Part shown: in pieces, positions 41,301 through 43,548 of the stretch
Layout: the number at the start of each line of letters is the position of its first letter
Position numbering within the stretch: position 1 is the first letter of the stretch
From: Acidimicrobiia bacterium
GTDB lineage: Bacteria; Actinomycetota; Acidimicrobiia; IMCC26256; PALSA-555
Length of the DNA stretch: 43,548 nt
Reading direction: 5' to 3'
Assembly (NCBI GenBank): GCA_009694435.1
Contig: SHUY01000007.1
Coordinates: 1 to 43,548 of the forward strand
Made by a program: the position numbers and the translations under genes
The notes under the pieces: generated by a model
Database searches by the model: none
Seen by the model: only the letters and a program-made list of their open reading frames with translations
What the model was told of the DNA's origin: nothing

Positions 41301-42526
41301 ACGCAAGTTCCAGCGATTAAGTTGCCGGGCTGCACCACGCCCACCCCACTTGGAGTTGTAAACCCAGTAACGCCAGCCGACATTGTGGAGCGCAAACGCG
41401 CCAACACACTCGCGGGAGCGAGCAGGGGGCACTTTTGTAACAACAACGCCACGCTGGCTGCAACTACCGGGCTGGCCATTGAGGTGCCCGACATTGCTCC
41501 GTAACCAAGGTTGCGCAAAGTAGAAAGGATCGTTGACCCGGGCGCGGCGATGTCAATCGTTACGCCCCGATTGGAATAACTTGCGATTCCCCCAGTTCCA
41601 TCGATTGCCCCCACGCCAATGGCACTGTCGTACGCTCCGGGATACAAAGGCGACAAACTGGCTGAGTTGCCGGCCGCAGCTACGACCGTTACTCCGTCCT
41701 TGACGGCCGCGTCTACTGCGGCTTGGAGCACGGGATCATTGCCCGTAGAACCCAAACTCATGTTTATTACTTTGGCTCCGTTGTTTTTTGCCCAAAGCAC
41801 TCCGGCGGCCACGACCGAAGTTGAGCCCGACCCGCACGAATCTAAAACTCGTACGGGCAAAATAGTGGCGAGAGGCGAGCCCCCCACTACGCCAATGGCG
41901 TTATCGGCGGCGGCGATGATGCCGGCAACGTGGGTGCCGTGGCCGTAGAGGTCGGTAGTTCCTCCGGCGATGTCGGGGTCAGCAATAAAGTCCCGCCCGG
42001 TTATCACTTGACCGACTAAGTCGGGGTGGTCGGCTTGTACGCCGGTGTCGATAACCGCCACCTTTATTCCGGTGCCGTCGGCCGTCGGCCACGCGCTAGT
42101 GAATTGATTTTTTACTGGGCCGTAACCTATCGGGGTCAGATTAGTATCTCCCCACTGTTTTGAGTAATCAGGGTCGTTGTTCGGATTGACTACGAGAGCG
42201 CGCACCGGCTGGTCGGGGCCAACCGCGATTACGTCACCACTGATTTCGAGCTGTGCCACTTGCGCGGCAACCAAAGCGGGACTGTTGGCTTCGAAAGTAA
42301 CTATTTCGTCTTGGCCAGTGGGGGTTTCGACGTAAGCCGCGTAATCGTTGGCCGCAGGCGTGGAATTAGCGGTACAGGCAACCTTGGCTCTAGTGGTGGT
42401 AGTCGTAGTAGTGGGAATGGGAGTGCAGGCGGCGCCGAGGACGAGAACCATTGCCACCCCGGCGTAGCGAATCGAGTCAGAGCGGCTCCTCACTGCTCTC
42501 CTGGGGACACGAAAAAATCTATCCAT
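41297..42526 (-). CDS. Subtilisin-like S8 serine protease, probable lipoprotein
   Basis: An exported protease of about 409 residues. After a basic N-region comes a hydrophobic stretch 'YAGVAMVLVLGAACTP' with a Cys at a lipobox-like position, although the -3 residue is Gly rather than Leu. A Thr-rich linker (TTTTTTT) follows. An inhibitor I9-like propeptide region then leads to the S8 domain. The catalytic triad is Asp in 'VAVIDTGVQADHPDL' near 159, His in 'GHGTHVAGI' near 197 and Ser in 'GTSMASPVVAAS' near 345; 'VVAAAGNSA' holds the oxyanion Asn. ATG at 42526; GTG two codons earlier is possible. High-GC foreign-looking sequence begins about 65 bases upstream of the start. Confidence 0.92.
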   Translation of the reverse strand: MDRFFRVPRRAVRSRSDSIRYAGVAMVLVLGAACTPIPTTTTTTTRAKVACTANSTPAANDYAAYVETPTGQDEIVTFEANSPALVAAQVAQLEISGDVIAVGPDQPVRALVVNPNNDPDYSKQWGDTNLTPIGYGPVKNQFTSAWPTADGTGIKVAVIDTGVQADHPDLVGQVITGRDFIADPDIAGGTTDLYGHGTHVAGIIAAADNAIGVVGGSPLATILPVRVLDSCGSGSTSVVAAGVLWAKNNGAKVINMSLGSTGNDPVLQAAVDAAVKDGVTVVAAAGNSASLSPLYPGAYDSAIGVGAIDGTGGIASYSNRGVTIDIAAPGSTILSTLRNLGYGAMSGTSMASPVVAASVALLLQKCPLLAPASVLARLRSTMSAGVTGFTTPSGVGVVQPGNLIAGTCV

Positions 42527-42591
42527 AAGCACAGTTAATTCTACTGGCTGCGACCTCTCGTTTGAACGTCGTCTAGGAACGGTGATGGGCG

Positions 42592-42660
42592 CTAATCGCC
42601 ACGGTTGTAGTTCACGACGATGACGCTCGCGAGCGGTGCCGCAGCCTCGGAGGAGCTCAG
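42592..42660 (-). pseudogene. Truncated N-terminus of a family-2 glycosyltransferase
   Basis: Directly after the membrane-protein gene, overlapping its TGA, the minus strand reads about 22 codons ending 'APLASVIVVNYNRGD' and then TAG. 'SVIVVNYNR' is the typical first beta-strand of GT2 glycosyltransferases (GT-A fold), which normally continue for 250 or more residues. Here the frame stops right after it, and what follows is lower-GC sequence leading to the protease gene. The only start that fits is CTG in a CTGA overlap. I read this as a remnant cut by recombination, deletion or an assembly join. Confidence 0.45.
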
Positions 42661-43547
42661 GTCACGGCATCTCGCACATCTCGGCAGAGGAAGCGTAAGG
42701 GAAATCCGTTGGTCGGAATCACGACGGTGCGTGCCGCGGTCGCTCGACAACGGCGCGCGCCGGCAACGAGCTCGGCTCGCCACTCGGGACCGGCGGAGCG
42801 GGAGTTGAGCGCGGGAAATGCGAAGACGACTTGCGCCACGAACAGCAGCGCCAGTCCCCCCACGGCCGCGCGCCGGGCACTTTCAGAGAAGCGCGCCGCG
42901 TCCACCATGATGAATATTCCGCTCAGGAGCAGGAGTACGGAGAGACCCGCATAACGGGATCCGTTTGAGACCCACACGTGATCGAAGGGCACCATTCCCA
43001 GGCTTCCACGAACCACGAGAGGAAAGAAGAACATGACGAATGCGTAGATTACGGCGATCCCGCCCAACCAACGCGCGCGCGCGGTCGCGAACACGAACAA
43101 CGCGACGACGACGCAGGAGACCACTACGGAGATCGGGAGCAGGACCGAATAGCCGGATTGCTCGAACAGTTCCTTGGCCCAGTTCTCGCCGACCGCAGTG
43201 TTGGCAAGCACGCGGGTGGCAAACAGTCTCAGCAGCCCCAGACTGAGGTCCCTCTCGTCGTTGCCGGCGATAGGGCTCGAGTCGGATACCCACATGACCA
43301 ACTGGAAAAGGGCGGCGGTGGCGAATGCACCTACGACGACGGCCTGGGCTCGTGTCCGACGGGTCCAGAGTGCCCATGCGGCAAGGGGGAGGAAGAGCAA
43401 CGTGAGCCCGGACGAAGCGGCACCAATGAACGCGACCGCACCACCGAGGAGAATGTCAGCGCGGGTGCGTGGCTCCCGGACCAGTGCCCAAAAGCACGCA
43501 AACGCGAGGGGCCAGATGACATTAGTGATGTTGGCGAGATTCTCAAA
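42657..43547 (-). CDS. Polytopic membrane protein, probably a surface-polysaccharide enzyme (N-terminus outside window)
   Basis: The frame is open to the window end, so the N-terminus is missing; about 296 residues are visible. There are about eight hydrophobic segments, for example 'NVIWPLAFACFWALV', 'LLGGAVAFIGAASSG', 'VVVGAFATAALFQLVMW', 'YSVLLPISVVVSCVVVALFVF' and 'YAGLSVLLLLSGIFIMVD'. A soluble C-terminal tail of about 45 residues has several Cys and Arg. The layout resembles GT-C-like or uncharacterised membrane proteins of exopolysaccharide clusters, and a GT2 start follows it. GC content and codon choice (many CTC, GTC, GCG) are far higher than in the rest of the window. The ORF track's ATG-like start at 43400 is internal. 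Confidence 0.72.
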   Translation of the reverse strand, partial: FENLANITNVIWPLAFACFWALVREPRTRADILLGGAVAFIGAASSGLTLLFLPLAAWALWTRRTRAQAVVVGAFATAALFQLVMWVSDSSPIAGNDERDLSLGLLRLFATRVLANTAVGENWAKELFEQSGYSVLLPISVVVSCVVVALFVFATARARWLGGIAVIYAFVMFFFPLVVRGSLGMVPFDHVWVSNGSRYAGLSVLLLLSGIFIMVDAARFSESARRAAVGGLALLFVAQVVFAFPALNSRSAGPEWRAELVAGARRCRATAARTVVIPTNGFPLRFLCRDVRDAVT

Positions 43548-43548
43548 G

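Overview
The window looks like the chromosome of an actinobacterium, most likely a member of the Acidimicrobiia with a compact, medium-GC genome. Hand counts of two 60-base lines of the main part give 52-53% GC. Support for this placement comes from gene content: an LLM-type (F420-dependent-like) oxidoreductase, two bacterial P450s, an RpfB-like resuscitation factor, the 33-residue ribosomal protein bS22, DUF501, and many GTG/TTG starts. The gene order eno-ftsB-DUF501-ppx, mfd/mazG, pth-rplY-prs-glmU and ispE-rsmA-rpf-tatD-metG closely follows the well-known mycobacterial block around rpfB, glmU, mfd and eno. There is no phage, insertion sequence, CRISPR array or rRNA. No stretch longer than about 300 bases lacks a gene.

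Region 1 (1-9.8 kb) is metabolic and accessory. It holds a DedA-type membrane protein cut by the window edge, a CitE/HpcH-type CoA lyase, a metallo-beta-lactamase-fold hydrolase, a thioredoxin-fold protein without a CxxC, a secreted NlpC/P60 peptidoglycan hydrolase, selenophosphate synthetase SelD, an esterase-thioredoxin fusion, an LLM oxidoreductase, a HAD and a histidine phosphatase in tandem, and an exported EEP-family nuclease/phosphatase. Region 2 (9.8-18.2 kb) carries a Bax inhibitor-1 protein, a two-hotdog MaoC dehydratase divergent from a P450-CMD-HIBADH cluster, tRNA-Leu(UAA) with a CDS running into it, a MATE exporter, enoyl-CoA hydratase, a GNAT acetyltransferase and oligoribonuclease. 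The dehydratase, P450 and hydratase suggest lipid or sterol-like side-chain catabolism, which is inference.

Region 3 (18.2-40.8 kb) is a long, mostly minus-strand housekeeping block. It covers glycolysis (eno), septum formation (ftsB), phosphate metabolism (ppx), nucleotide sanitation (mazG), protein folding (parvulin), transcription-coupled repair (mfd), translation (pth, rplY, metG, rsmA, rsmI, bS22, tRNA-Gln), PRPP and UDP-GlcNAc supply (prs, glmU), isoprenoids (ispE) and cell-wall remodelling (rpf). Many neighbours overlap by ATGA or GTGA, which points to operons with translational coupling. A P450 gene interrupts the block between eno and mazG. The block ends with a YchF/DUF933 protein that has lost its P-loop.

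Region 4 (40.8-43.5 kb) has a SnoaL-like protein, a subtilisin-like S8 lipoprotein/secreted protease, and then an abrupt change. From about 42.6 kb hand-counted GC is 65-75%, and the window ends in a polytopic membrane protein followed by a glycosyltransferase-2 start that is cut off after about 22 codons. This looks like the edge of a transferred or rearranged cell-surface polysaccharide locus, or an assembly junction.

No single large undescribed system is evident. The most unusual items are the P-loop-less YchF, the esterase-thioredoxin fusion, the high-GC junction with the truncated glycosyltransferase, three convergent gene pairs sharing the stop tetranucleotide TTAG/CTAA, and a cluster of small repeats and palindromes in the eno/P450 intergenic region.
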